NCBI RefSeq assembly: GCF_002099195.1
Contig: NZ_NBYX01000020.1
Coordinates: 62,001-126,000 of the forward strand
Direction: 5' to 3'
Source of the DNA: Burkholderia puraquae
Lineage (GTDB): Bacteria; Pseudomonadota; Gammaproteobacteria; Burkholderiales; Burkholderiaceae
DNA: 64,000 nt
Positions 8,992-16,320 of the stretch are shown here, one piece after another (within the stretch, counting starts at the first letter, position 1; each line of letters starts with the position of its first letter). The notes beneath the pieces were generated by a model. That model did no database searches, was not told where the DNA came from, and was given only the letters and a program-made list of their open reading frames with translations. The position numbers were made by a program, and so were the translations under genes.

Positions 8992-9894
8992 ATGAGCTAT
9001 CGCGAACTCGTCGTCGAACTGGCCCGTGAGCATGCGGAGGCGCTGTCCGACGCGCTGCTCGACCTCGGCGCGCTGTCGGTGTCCGTGGAAGACGCCGACG
9101 CCGACACGCCCGACGAACAGCCGCTCTTCGGCGAGCCGGGCCTCGTGCCCGACCGCACCGCATGGCAGCACTCGCGCGTGGTCGCGCTGCTCGCGGCCGA
9201 CCATGAGCCGGCCGTGTTGCTCGCGGCGGCCGCGAACGAGATCGGCGTCGCCGAGACGCCGACCTTCACCGTCCGCGAAGTCGAGGAACAGGACTGGGTG
9301 CGGCTCACGCAATCGCAGTTCGAGCCGATCCCGATCGGCGAGCGGATCTGGGTCGTGCCGTCGTGGCACGATGCGCCCGATCCCGATGCGCTCGTCCTCG
9401 AACTCGACCCGGGCCTTGCGTTCGGCACCGGCAGCCACCCCACTACCCGTCTGTGCATGGAATGGCTCGAGCAGTCGGTGAAGCCCGGCCAGTCGGTGCT
9501 CGACTATGGCTGCGGCTCGGGCATTCTCGCGATCCTCGCGAAGAAATGCGGGGCGAACCCCGTCATCGGCATCGACATCGATCCGCAGGCAGTCGAATCA
9601 GCGCGGCAGAACAGCGAACGCAACCGTGCGGAAGTCACATACGGTCTGCCCGACGCATGCCCGGACGGTGAATTCGACATCGTCGTCGCGAACATCCTGT
9701 CGAATCCGCTGAAGCTGATGGCGTCGATGCTCGCATCGAAGGTCAAGCCAGGCGGACGCATCGCGCTGTCGGGCGTGCTCGCACGCCAGGCGGACGAAGT
9801 CGCGGCCGTCTACGCACGCTACGTCGACATCTCGGTCTGGCGCGAACACGAAGGTTGGGTATGCCTCGCCGGAACCCGGCGCGAAAGCCATTAG
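8992..9894 (+). CDS. prmA: Ribosomal protein L11 methyltransferase
   Basis: S-adenosylmethionine-dependent trimethylation of ribosomal protein L11. It has 300 residues: an N-terminal L11-recognition domain (including EQDWVRLTQSQFEP) and a Rossmann methyltransferase domain with FGTGSHPTTRLC, motif I LDYGCGSGILAI near residue 167, and the catalytic-loop-type VANILSNPL. It begins 2 bases after accC, an order shared with many proteobacteria. Confidence 0.96.
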   Translation: MSYRELVVELAREHAEALSDALLDLGALSVSVEDADADTPDEQPLFGEPGLVPDRTAWQHSRVVALLAADHEPAVLLAAAANEIGVAETPTFTVREVEEQDWVRLTQSQFEPIPIGERIWVVPSWHDAPDPDALVLELDPGLAFGTGSHPTTRLCMEWLEQSVKPGQSVLDYGCGSGILAILAKKCGANPVIGIDIDPQAVESARQNSERNRAEVTYGLPDACPDGEFDIVVANILSNPLKLMASMLASKVKPGGRIALSGVLARQADEVAAVYARYVDISVWREHEGWVCLAGTRRESH

Positions 9895-9939
9895 AATAGC
9901 GCTGTCCTTTACTCTGGCCAGCAGGCCGCCCGGCTCGAC

Positions 9940-11289
9940 ATGCTTCTTGCGACGCGCTGCCCTCATTGCGAAACCGTCTTCCGGCTGCAGCAGGAACAGC
10001 TCTCGCTGCATCAAGGGCTCGTGCGCTGCGGGCATTGTCACGAAGTCTTCAACGCGTCCGAGTCGCTCGTTCCCGAGCACGCGCAGCAGCCCGAGCCGGT
10101 CTTGACCGAACCGGCTGCCGCGCCGGACGGCCGCGACGCGCACCATCAGGCCCCGCCTCGGCTGTTCGCCGCCGAAGCGCCGGCCGGGTCGCCTTCAGAC
10201 ACCGATTACAAGCCGGAAGGCTGGGACATGTGGGCGCCGTGGCTCGATGCCGGCGTCGACCCGTCGCTGCAGCACAGCGTGCAGACCGTGCGCACCGAGC
10301 CGCTGATCCCGCTTGCACTTCCGTCCACCGAAGCCGGCGTCGTTCACCTGTCGGGTACGCCCGCACCGTTCGCACCCTCCCCGGCCGAGCTGGACACCTC
10401 CGCTGCCGTCGCGCAACCGGCCGAATCGCCGTCGACGCAGACGCCGCAGGATACCGAACCATCGGCTGCACCCGTCGAACGCGACCCGCGTGAACCCCGC
10501 TTCGTCGCCCACCGTCCGGCGGACACGGATACCGCTCGCGATACCGCCGAACCCGTCGGCACCGCGCACTTCGCCGTGCCGGACGATGAACGCGCGCCGC
10601 GCGAGCCGCGTTTTGCGTTCGCGCCGGCGCCGGCCCTCACCGAAACCGAAACCGAAGCCGGATCCGGATCCGACACGGGCACCGCACGGCACGACGAGAC
10701 ACCCGCCACGGCGGCCAGCGCGCCGGCCGCACCGTTCCCCGCTGCGCTGACCGACGACGATCGTCCGCACTTCGCCGTCACGCGCGAGACGCGCGCGCCG
10801 CAGCGGCGCGGCATGCTCGGCGGCTTTTTCGGTGGCCTCGTCGCCGCCGTGCTGGCCGTGCTGCTCGTCGCGCAACTCGCGTGGTGGCAACGCGAAACGC
10901 TGATGATTTACTGGCCCGTCACGCAGGGCTGGTTCCGGCAGGCCTGCGCGCCGCTCGGCTGCAAGGTCGCACCGCCGCGCGCGATCGACGGCCTGCGGCT
11001 CGACGCGACCGACCTGCGCCAGCTCGACGGCCCGCGCGAGCTCGAGCTGAAGGTGCCGCTGACGAACCGCTACCGCGTCGCACTCGCCTACCCGTCGCTC
11101 GAGCTGACGCTGCTCGACGACACGAATCACGTCACCGTGCGCCGCGTACTTGCGCCGCGCGACTACGTGCGCCCGGGCACGCCGATCGACGCCGGGCTGC
11201 CGCCCGGCACGACGCAGACGATGGTCGTCCGCCTCGAAACGAACGGCACGCCTGCCTCGAATTTCCGCGTCCAGATCTTCTATCCGTGA
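9940..11289 (+). CDS. Zinc-ribbon DUF3426 membrane protein
   Basis: Protein of 449 residues with three parts. The N-terminus is an MJ0042-type zinc ribbon: CPHC near residue 5 and CGHC near residue 29. The middle, about 250 residues, is a Pro/Ala/Glu/Thr-rich low-complexity linker that includes the run ETETEAGSGSD. After it comes one transmembrane helix at about residues 292-313 and a C-terminal DUF3426 domain of about 130 residues ending VQIFYP. The topology suggests a cytoplasmic zinc ribbon and periplasmic DUF3426. Function is not established for the family. The gene follows prmA by 45 bases and may belong to the same operon. Confidence 0.87.
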   Translation: MLLATRCPHCETVFRLQQEQLSLHQGLVRCGHCHEVFNASESLVPEHAQQPEPVLTEPAAAPDGRDAHHQAPPRLFAAEAPAGSPSDTDYKPEGWDMWAPWLDAGVDPSLQHSVQTVRTEPLIPLALPSTEAGVVHLSGTPAPFAPSPAELDTSAAVAQPAESPSTQTPQDTEPSAAPVERDPREPRFVAHRPADTDTARDTAEPVGTAHFAVPDDERAPREPRFAFAPAPALTETETEAGSGSDTGTARHDETPATAASAPAAPFPAALTDDDRPHFAVTRETRAPQRRGMLGGFFGGLVAAVLAVLLVAQLAWWQRETLMIYWPVTQGWFRQACAPLGCKVAPPRAIDGLRLDATDLRQLDGPRELELKVPLTNRYRVALAYPSLELTLLDDTNHVTVRRVLAPRDYVRPGTPIDAGLPPGTTQTMVVRLETNGTPASNFRVQIFYP

Positions 11290-11362
11290 CGCGCCGCGGC
11301 GCGCACATGCGCGCCCGTCTCAACCCGCGCGCCCGAGCGGCGCGCTATTTCGGAGCACGAAC

Positions 11363-11866
11363 ATGAGCAAAGTTACGCTGGGTGGCAACCCGATCGATCT
11401 CGCCGGCACGTTCCCGGCCGTCGGCGCACAAGGCGCCGATTTCAAGCTGGTCGGCAAGGACCTCGCCGACCTGTCGCTCGCCAGCTTCGCCGGCAAGCGC
11501 AAGGTGCTGAACATCGTCCCGAGCCTCGACACGCCGACCTGCGCGACGTCGACCCGCAAGTTCAACGAAGCCGCATCGTCGCTCGACAACACGGTCGTAG
11601 TCGTCGTGTCCGCCGACCTGCCGTTCGCCGCAACGCGCTTCTGCACGACCGAAGGCCTCGAGAACGTCGTGACGGCTTCGACGTTCCGCACCGGCCGCGC
11701 GTTCGCGAACGCGTACGGCGTCGACGTGACGAGCGGCCCGCTGAACGGCCTGACCGCACGTGCGGTCGTCGTGCTCGACGCGCAGGACAAGGTGATCCAC
11801 GCGGAACTCGTCGGCGAAATCAAGGACGAGCCGAACTACGAAGCAGCGCTCGCCGCACTGAAGTAA
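11363..11866 (+). CDS. tpx: Thiol peroxidase (atypical 2-Cys peroxiredoxin)
   Basis: Reduces alkyl and hydrogen peroxides using thioredoxin. The 167 residues match Tpx. The peroxidatic Cys60 is in PSLDTPTCATSTRKF and the resolving Cys94 in TRFCTTEG, which is the Tpx spacing. The N-terminal MSKVTLGGNPIDLAG also fits. ATG 11363 is chosen over the open frame extending upstream to 11150, which overlaps the DUF3426 gene. Confidence 0.96.
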   Translation: MSKVTLGGNPIDLAGTFPAVGAQGADFKLVGKDLADLSLASFAGKRKVLNIVPSLDTPTCATSTRKFNEAASSLDNTVVVVVSADLPFAATRFCTTEGLENVVTASTFRTGRAFANAYGVDVTSGPLNGLTARAVVVLDAQDKVIHAELVGEIKDEPNYEAALAALK

Positions 11867-11951
11867 GCTTTCTTTCGCTTTCCCCTGCCGCGCCGCGCCT
11901 TTCGCGCGGCGTTGTCGCGCAGGGTCCCTCATTTCTACAGGAACGCACACC

Positions 11952-12890
11952 TTGGCTACGTTGATTTGCGGCTCGATCGCCTACGATTCCATCATGACCT
12001 TCGAGGGGCGGTTCCGCGAGCACATCCTGCCCGACCAGGTGCACCTCATCAACCTGAGCTTCCTCGTGCCGACGATGCGCCGCGAATTCGGCGGCTGCGC
12101 GGGCAACATCGCGTACGCGCTGCACCTGCTCGGCGGCGATGCGCGCATCATGGGGACGATGGGCGCGCTCGACGCGCAGCCGTATCTCGACCGGCTCGAC
12201 CAGCTCGGCCTGCGCCGCGACCACGTTCGCGTGCTGCCTGACACGTATACGGCGCAGGCGATGATCACGACCGATCTCGACAACAACCAGATCACGGCGT
12301 TCCACCCGGGCGCGATGATGCAGTCGCACCTGAACCACGCGGGCGACACGCCGGGCATCAAGCTCGCGATCGTCGGCCCTGACGGCTTCGACGGGATGGT
12401 GCAGCACGTGGAAGAGCTCGCCAGGGCCGGTGTGCCGTTCGTGTTCGATCCGGGCCAGGGCCTGCCGCTGTTCGACGGTGCGACGCTGCGCCGCAGCATT
12501 GAACTTGCGACCTATGTAGCGGTCAACGACTACGAGGCCAAGCTGGTGAGCGACAAGACGGGATGGTCCGAAGATGAAATCGCCAGCCGGGTCGACGCGC
12601 TCGTCATTACGCGTGGCGAGCACGGCGCGACCATCCGCCACAAGCAGGGCACGGAGCAGATTCCTGTCGTGCCGGCCGAGCACATCGCCGATCCGACCGG
12701 CTGCGGTGATGCCTTCCGGGGCGGCCTGCTGTACGGCATCGAGCATGGCCTCGACTGGGCAACCACGGGGCGCCTCGCGAGCCTGATGGGCTCGATCAAG
12801 ATCGCCCACCAGGGGCCCCAGACTTACGTACTGACGCGCGCCGAGATCGACGCGCGCTTCGAGACTGCATTCGGTTACAGTCTCAAATGA
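11952..12890 (+). CDS. PfkB-family carbohydrate/nucleoside kinase, TTG start
   Basis: Ribokinase/PfkB-fold kinase of 312 residues, of the group often annotated as adenosine or sugar kinase. The C-terminal PfkB signature DPTGCGDAFRGG (about residues 247-258) holds the catalytic Asp and anion-hole glycines; the N-terminal substrate region GGCAGNIAYALHLLGGDA is also typical. The first residues ATLICGSIAYDSI define the start, and the codon there is TTG (11952), preceded by AGGAACG. No in-frame ATG exists before residue 18 or so. The substrate cannot be told from sequence. It is followed 19 bases later by a lipoprotein gene. Confidence 0.86.
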   Translation: MATLICGSIAYDSIMTFEGRFREHILPDQVHLINLSFLVPTMRREFGGCAGNIAYALHLLGGDARIMGTMGALDAQPYLDRLDQLGLRRDHVRVLPDTYTAQAMITTDLDNNQITAFHPGAMMQSHLNHAGDTPGIKLAIVGPDGFDGMVQHVEELARAGVPFVFDPGQGLPLFDGATLRRSIELATYVAVNDYEAKLVSDKTGWSEDEIASRVDALVITRGEHGATIRHKQGTEQIPVVPAEHIADPTGCGDAFRGGLLYGIEHGLDWATTGRLASLMGSIKIAHQGPQTYVLTRAEIDARFETAFGYSLK

Positions 12891-12909
12891 ATATTGTGGG
12901 AGAGCAAAG

Positions 12910-13383
12910 ATGTTGACGAAAAAGACCCTCACGCTCGCGGCCATGCTGACGGCCTCGCTGACGCTCACCGGTTGCTTCACCGCACCTGGCTCGGCGGATG
13001 TCTATAGCGTCGGCCAGGCGCAGCGCGAACAGACGGTCCGCATGGGTACGGTCGAAAGCGTCCGTGCGGTGCGCATCCAGTCCGACGGCGGCGGCAGCGC
13101 GATCGGCACGCTCGGCGGCGGCGCACTCGGTGCGGTGGCAGGCAGCGCGATCGGCGGCGGCAAGGGGTCGATCCTGACCGCGATCGCCGGCGGTCTCGTC
13201 GGCGCGGTCGCGGGCAACGCGGTCGGCGAAAACCTCAGCACGGCGAACGGTGTCGAAATCACCGTGCGCCTCGACAACGGCGATCTGCGCTCGATCACGC
13301 AGGCAGCAAGCGGCGAAGCGTTCCGCGCCGGCGAGCGGGTGCGACTGCTGTCGAGCGGCGGCGTCACGCGCGTCACGCACTAA
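12910..13383 (+). CDS. Glycine-zipper outer-membrane lipoprotein (SlyB/PcpL type)
   Basis: Predicted lipoprotein of 157 residues. The signal peptide ends in the lipobox LTGC with the lipidated Cys22. The mature part holds repeated GxxxG-rich segments (about residues 57-105, e.g. GTLGGGALGAVAGSAIGG), the glycine-zipper 2TM domain of SlyB-like proteins, then a short beta-rich tail. Family members sit in the outer membrane and stabilise the envelope under stress. It is the last gene before a strong terminator. Confidence 0.9.
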   Translation: MLTKKTLTLAAMLTASLTLTGCFTAPGSADVYSVGQAQREQTVRMGTVESVRAVRIQSDGGGSAIGTLGGGALGAVAGSAIGGGKGSILTAIAGGLVGAVAGNAVGENLSTANGVEITVRLDNGDLRSITQAASGEAFRAGERVRLLSSGGVTRVTH

Positions 13384-13419
13384 CAGGTACCTCAGCACGC
13401 GGCGCAAGCCGCGGTCGAA

Positions 13420-13451
13420 CGCATGTGCGAAGCTGCACATGCGTTTTTTTT
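13420..13451 (+). terminator. Rho-independent terminator after the lipoprotein gene
   Basis: Perfect 9-bp stem CGCATGTGC/GCACATGCG with a 6-base loop, followed by eight T (13444-13451). It lies 37 bases after the lipoprotein stop. Confidence 0.9.
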
Positions 13452-13523
13452 CGTCCGTGCTCACCGCACCCGGCATGCGGGTATCCGGCATACGGGCGCC
13501 CAGCACATCGACAAAAACGAACG

Positions 13524-13556
13524 AAAAAAATCCCGCCACCTGAGCCAGATGGCGGG
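13524..13556 (-). terminator. Rho-independent terminator of the H1-like gene
   Basis: On the minus strand, CCCGCCA pairs with TGGCGGG (13532-13538 with 13550-13556) and is followed by a T tract (plus-strand A run 13524-13530). It lies about 70 bases beyond the H1-like stop. Confidence 0.85.
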
Positions 13557-13625
13557 ACTGATTGAGTAGCGCTACTCAACCCACGGACACCACATGAGTG
13601 TCCGGGTGGTGCAGGTCAGCCTCGA

Positions 13626-14306
13626 TTACGGACGGCTGCCGGTCGGGAACGGCCATGCCGCTGCCGGGTTGAGCGCAGTCTTCACGCCCGATGCCGGCGC
13701 AACCGATGCGGTCGACGCGGTCGTTGCCGGCGCAGCCTTCTTCACGACGGCCTTCTTCGGAGCAGCAGCCTTCTTCGGAGCCGCAGCCTTCTTGGCCGGA
13801 GCGGCAGCCTTCTTCGCAGCAGGCGCAGCGGCCTTCTTCGCAGGGGCAGCCTTCTTCGCAGCAGGCGCAGCCTTCTTGGCGGCAGCCTTCTTCGCAGGCG
13901 CAGCCTTCTTCGCAGCAGCCTTCTTCGCCGGCGCGGCCTTCTTTGCAGCAGCCTTCTTGGCCGGTGCGGCCTTCTTCGCAGCAACCTTCTTCACTGCGAC
14001 TTTCTTGGCTGCAACCTTCTTCGCTGCGGCCTTCTTCGCCGGTGCTGCCTTCTTCGCGGCAACCTTCTTCACTGCGACTTTCTTGGCTGCAACCTTCTTC
14101 GTTGCGACCTTCTTCGCAGCAACCTTCTTCGCTGCGGCCTTCTTCGCCGGCGCTGCCTTCTTCGCGGCAACCTTCTTCACCGCGACCTTCTTCGCAGCAA
14201 CCTTCTTCACTGCAGCGGCCTTCTTCGCCGGAGCAGCGGCTTTCTTCGCAACGGTCTTCTTGGCAGCAACCTTCTTAGCAGCCGGTTTCTTCTTGGCGGT
14301 AGCCAT
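13626..14306 (-). CDS. Histone H1-like Lys/Ala-rich DNA-binding protein
   Basis: Protein of 226 residues made almost entirely of Lys, Ala, Val and Pro in repeating blocks such as KKVAAKK, KKAAPAKK and KKAAA, resembling the C-terminal tail of eukaryotic histone H1 and the bacterial AlgP/HctB-type proteins. It is expected to bind DNA non-specifically and affect nucleoid structure; no globular domain is visible. Only the N-terminal MATAKKKPAAKK and the last 35 or so residues are less repetitive. Its ATG (14306) has GGAGAA just upstream. The apparent 245-residue Phe/Ala-rich frame on the plus strand is its complement, not a gene. Repeat number is likely to vary between strains. Confidence 0.88.
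   Translation of the reverse strand: MATAKKKPAAKKVAAKKTVAKKAAAPAKKAAAVKKVAAKKVAVKKVAAKKAAPAKKAAAKKVAAKKVATKKVAAKKVAVKKVAAKKAAPAKKAAAKKVAAKKVAVKKVAAKKAAPAKKAAAKKAAPAKKAAAKKAAPAKKAAAKKAAPAAKKAAPAKKAAAPAAKKAAAPAKKAAAPKKAAAPKKAVVKKAAPATTASTASVAPASGVKTALNPAAAWPFPTGSRP
13981..14101. repeat. Direct repeat within the H1-like gene
   Basis: A 43-base sequence starting GCAACCTTCTTCACTGCGAC occurs at 13981-14023 and again at 14059-14101, an offset of 78 bases (26 codons). A diverged third copy begins at 14167. The offsets keep the reading frame, so gain or loss of units would change length without a frameshift. Confidence 0.85.
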
Positions 14307-14458
14307 GTTGTTCTCCTTCAGGTTCAGATGAGAGTCAGTTCAAACTACACCCTTCGTCAAAACCCGCTTCCCGCGGACGCTGTTCAGGACGTGCGCTTCG
14401 AAGCGGGCTATTCATCGGCGTACGCGGATACCACGCGCTTACGCTAATGAATACGGTA

Positions 14459-14573
14459 TGGCGCGCGTGACCACCCGGCCTCGCGCGCCAAATCAAGTCG
14501 GTAGCCGGCGCACCTCGCGCCGCTACCCCTAATCGCTTGATCAAGCGGACCGCCACACGGCCGTCCGCTTTTT
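14459..14573 (+). ncRNA. Candidate small RNA with three consecutive hairpins
   Basis: In the 437-base gap between the H1-like gene and nrdB, the plus strand holds three successive hairpins: TGGCGCGCG/CGCGCGCCA (14459-14490), GGTAGC(C)GGCGC/GCGCCGCTACC (14500-14527), and a final GC stem with a T tract. A 14-base palindrome CGCTTGATCAAGCG (14534-14547) overlaps the third. No plus-strand gene precedes the terminator, so it may end a small RNA starting somewhere after 14330. The 5' end and expression are not determined, and the stems could instead act in the leader of the H1-like gene on the other strand. Confidence 0.35.
14543..14573 (+). terminator. Orphan rho-independent terminator, plus strand
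   Basis: AAGCGGAC (14543-14550) pairs with GTCCGCTT (14563-14570) and runs into five T (14569-14573). No protein gene on this strand lies within 1 kb upstream. Confidence 0.7.
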
Positions 14574-14586
14574 CCGGAGGGAAGTT

Positions 14587-14710
14587 TGCCCATCCCACTG
14601 AAGGGTTCGCAAAGTGCCTGTCGTGTCGTTGGGCCGTTAAGGCACCGGGCATGCTTTGCATCAGGCGTTCTTGCTCCTAAACCTTGGGCCGGGGCCGAGA
14701 GGCCGCCGGC
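14587..14710. other. Structured intergenic segment downstream of nrdB
   Basis: Nested pairing: TGCCC (14587-14591) with GGGCA (14647-14651), enclosing GTGCCT (14614-14619) with AGGCAC (14640-14645). A second hairpin, GCCGGGGCC-GAGA-GGCCGCCGGC (14688-14710), has a GNRA-type loop and one bulge. There is no T tract on either strand. It may be the 3' untranslated region of nrdB or part of an RNA; I see no protein-coding sign. Confidence 0.3.
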
Positions 14711-14743
14711 TGCTCCATCATGTGACGGGTTCGCTGCTGCGGG

Positions 14744-15955
14744 TTATTCCCAGGACAGCGCGCCGCCCGTCTGATACTCGATCACACGCGTCTCGAAGAA
14801 GTTGCGTTCCTTCTTCAGGTCGATCATCTCGCTCATCCACGGGAACGGGTTTTCCTCGTTCGGGTACAGCGGATCGAGGCCGATCTGCTGGCAACGGCGG
14901 TTGCTGATGAAGCGCAGATAGCTCTTGAACATCGACGCGTTCAAACCCAGCACGCCGCGCGGCATCGTGTCCTCGGCGTAGCGGTATTCGAGTTCGACAG
15001 CCTGCTTGAACAGCTCGCGGATCTCGGCGCGGAATTCGGCGGTCCAGAGATGCGGATTCTCGAGCTTGATCTGGTTGATCAGGTCGATGCCGAAGTTGCA
15101 GTGCATCGACTCGTCGCGCAGGATGTACTGATATTGCTCTGCAGCACCCGTCATCTTGTTCTGGCGGCCGAGCGCGAGAATCTGCGTGAACCCGACATAG
15201 AAGAACAGGCCTTCCATGATGCAGGCGAACACGATCAGCGACTTCAGCAGCTTCTGATCCGCTTCGAGCGTGCCGGTCTTGAAGGCCGGATCCGTCAGCG
15301 TGTGGATGAACGGGATCAGGAATTCGTCCTTCGCGCGGATCGACGTGACCTCGTGGTACGCGTTGAAGATTTCGCCTTCATCGAGACCGAGCGATTCGAC
15401 AATGTATTGGTACGCGTGCGTGTGGATCGCCTCTTCGAACGCCTGGCGCAGCAGGAACTGCCGGCACTCGGGCGCCGTGATGTGGCGGTACGTGCCGAGC
15501 ACGATGTTGTTCGCCGCGAGCGAATCGGCCGTCACGAAGAAGCCGAGGTTGCGCTTCACGATGCGGCGCTCGTCCTCGGTCAGACCGTTCGGGTCCTTCC
15601 ACAGAGCGATGTCGCGGGACATGTTGATTTCCTGCGGCATCCAGTGGTTCGCGCAACCGGCCAGATACTTTTCCCACGCCCACTTGTACTTGAACGGCAC
15701 CAGCTGATTGACGTCAGTCTGGCCGTTGATGATGCGCTTGTCGGCGACATTGACCCGCGCTTCCGAACCGCCGGCGGGAACAGCCGATGCTTGCGGGGGC
15801 ACCGCAAGATCGCCTTCGAAAATGTCGCGGACCTGATGGGCGGCAGGCGTTGCAGCCTGCAGTCCGACAGCCATTCCTGCGGAGGTGCGCAGCGCATTTT
15901 GCTGCGCTCCGCTCGCGGGAGTTACGGCAGTCTTCTCGTCATCCCAGTTGAGCAT
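14744..15955 (-). CDS. nrdB: Class I ribonucleotide reductase, beta subunit
   Basis: Diiron-radical subunit that supplies the tyrosyl radical to NrdA for making deoxyribonucleotides. It has 403 residues. Metal-ligand helices are visible: TADSLAANN, RQAFEEAIHTHAYQYIVES (Glu/His ligands and the likely radical Tyr nearby) and RDESMHCNFGID (Glu/His). The C-terminal tail TGGALSWE is the kind that docks into the alpha subunit. The first 60 or so residues are a variable Ala/Gln-rich extension before the conserved RINVADKRIINGQTDVN-like region. It is downstream of nrdA, separated by 365 bases with inverted repeats. Confidence 0.96.
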   Translation of the reverse strand: MLNWDDEKTAVTPASGAQQNALRTSAGMAVGLQAATPAAHQVRDIFEGDLAVPPQASAVPAGGSEARVNVADKRIINGQTDVNQLVPFKYKWAWEKYLAGCANHWMPQEINMSRDIALWKDPNGLTEDERRIVKRNLGFFVTADSLAANNIVLGTYRHITAPECRQFLLRQAFEEAIHTHAYQYIVESLGLDEGEIFNAYHEVTSIRAKDEFLIPFIHTLTDPAFKTGTLEADQKLLKSLIVFACIMEGLFFYVGFTQILALGRQNKMTGAAEQYQYILRDESMHCNFGIDLINQIKLENPHLWTAEFRAEIRELFKQAVELEYRYAEDTMPRGVLGLNASMFKSYLRFISNRRCQQIGLDPLYPNEENPFPWMSEMIDLKKERNFFETRVIEYQTGGALSWE

Positions 15956-16320
15956 AAATTCTCACCATCAATTTAGAACGGTTTGTACCATCTTTTCCTG
16001 AGCGATAAAAGGGTTCGCTCACGAAAAATCCTTTTTTCGATTCGCGTTGCGACCTCGATACAACACTTTGAGCAACGCATCGTCGTTCATGCAGAGCGCG
16101 ACGTGTGTCGCGCGTGTATCGCAAGGTGCGCTCGACGCATCGAACGCTGATCGAAACGCGACGTCGTCGGGGATGTTTCGATCGCTTGTCACTGCCTGCA
16201 ACGCAGGTGCCGCGTTACAGATTCCTTATCATTTTTTTAGTTGAGAGCGGCGCACACTTCAACCTCGATCGGTCGTCGTGTGCGCCGCGCTGACCTTCTT
16301 CTCAGGTCAGGTGCGCTGCG
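15956..16320 (-). promoter_or_regulatory. nrdA-nrdB intergenic region with two inverted repeats
   Basis: These 365 bases between nrdA and nrdB hold no gene. Two perfect inverted repeats stand out: GCGGCGCACAC/GTGTGCGCCGC (16247-16257 with 16278-16288), just past the nrdA stop, and GATCGAAAC/GTTTCGATC (16149-16157 with 16175-16183). Neither is followed by a T tract on the minus strand, so they are more likely mRNA-stability or operator elements than terminators. The stretch before nrdB is AT-richer and may carry its own promoter. Confidence 0.45.

Noticed and set aside
13741..14290. Regular repeats resembling a CRISPR array
   Set aside because: The repeats are in-frame Lys/Ala codons of one protein, with no unique spacers of constant length.
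13594..14331. 245-codon Phe/Ala-rich frame, at first glance a membrane protein
   Set aside because: It is the exact complement of the Lys/Ala repeats (AAG read as CTT) of the H1-like gene.
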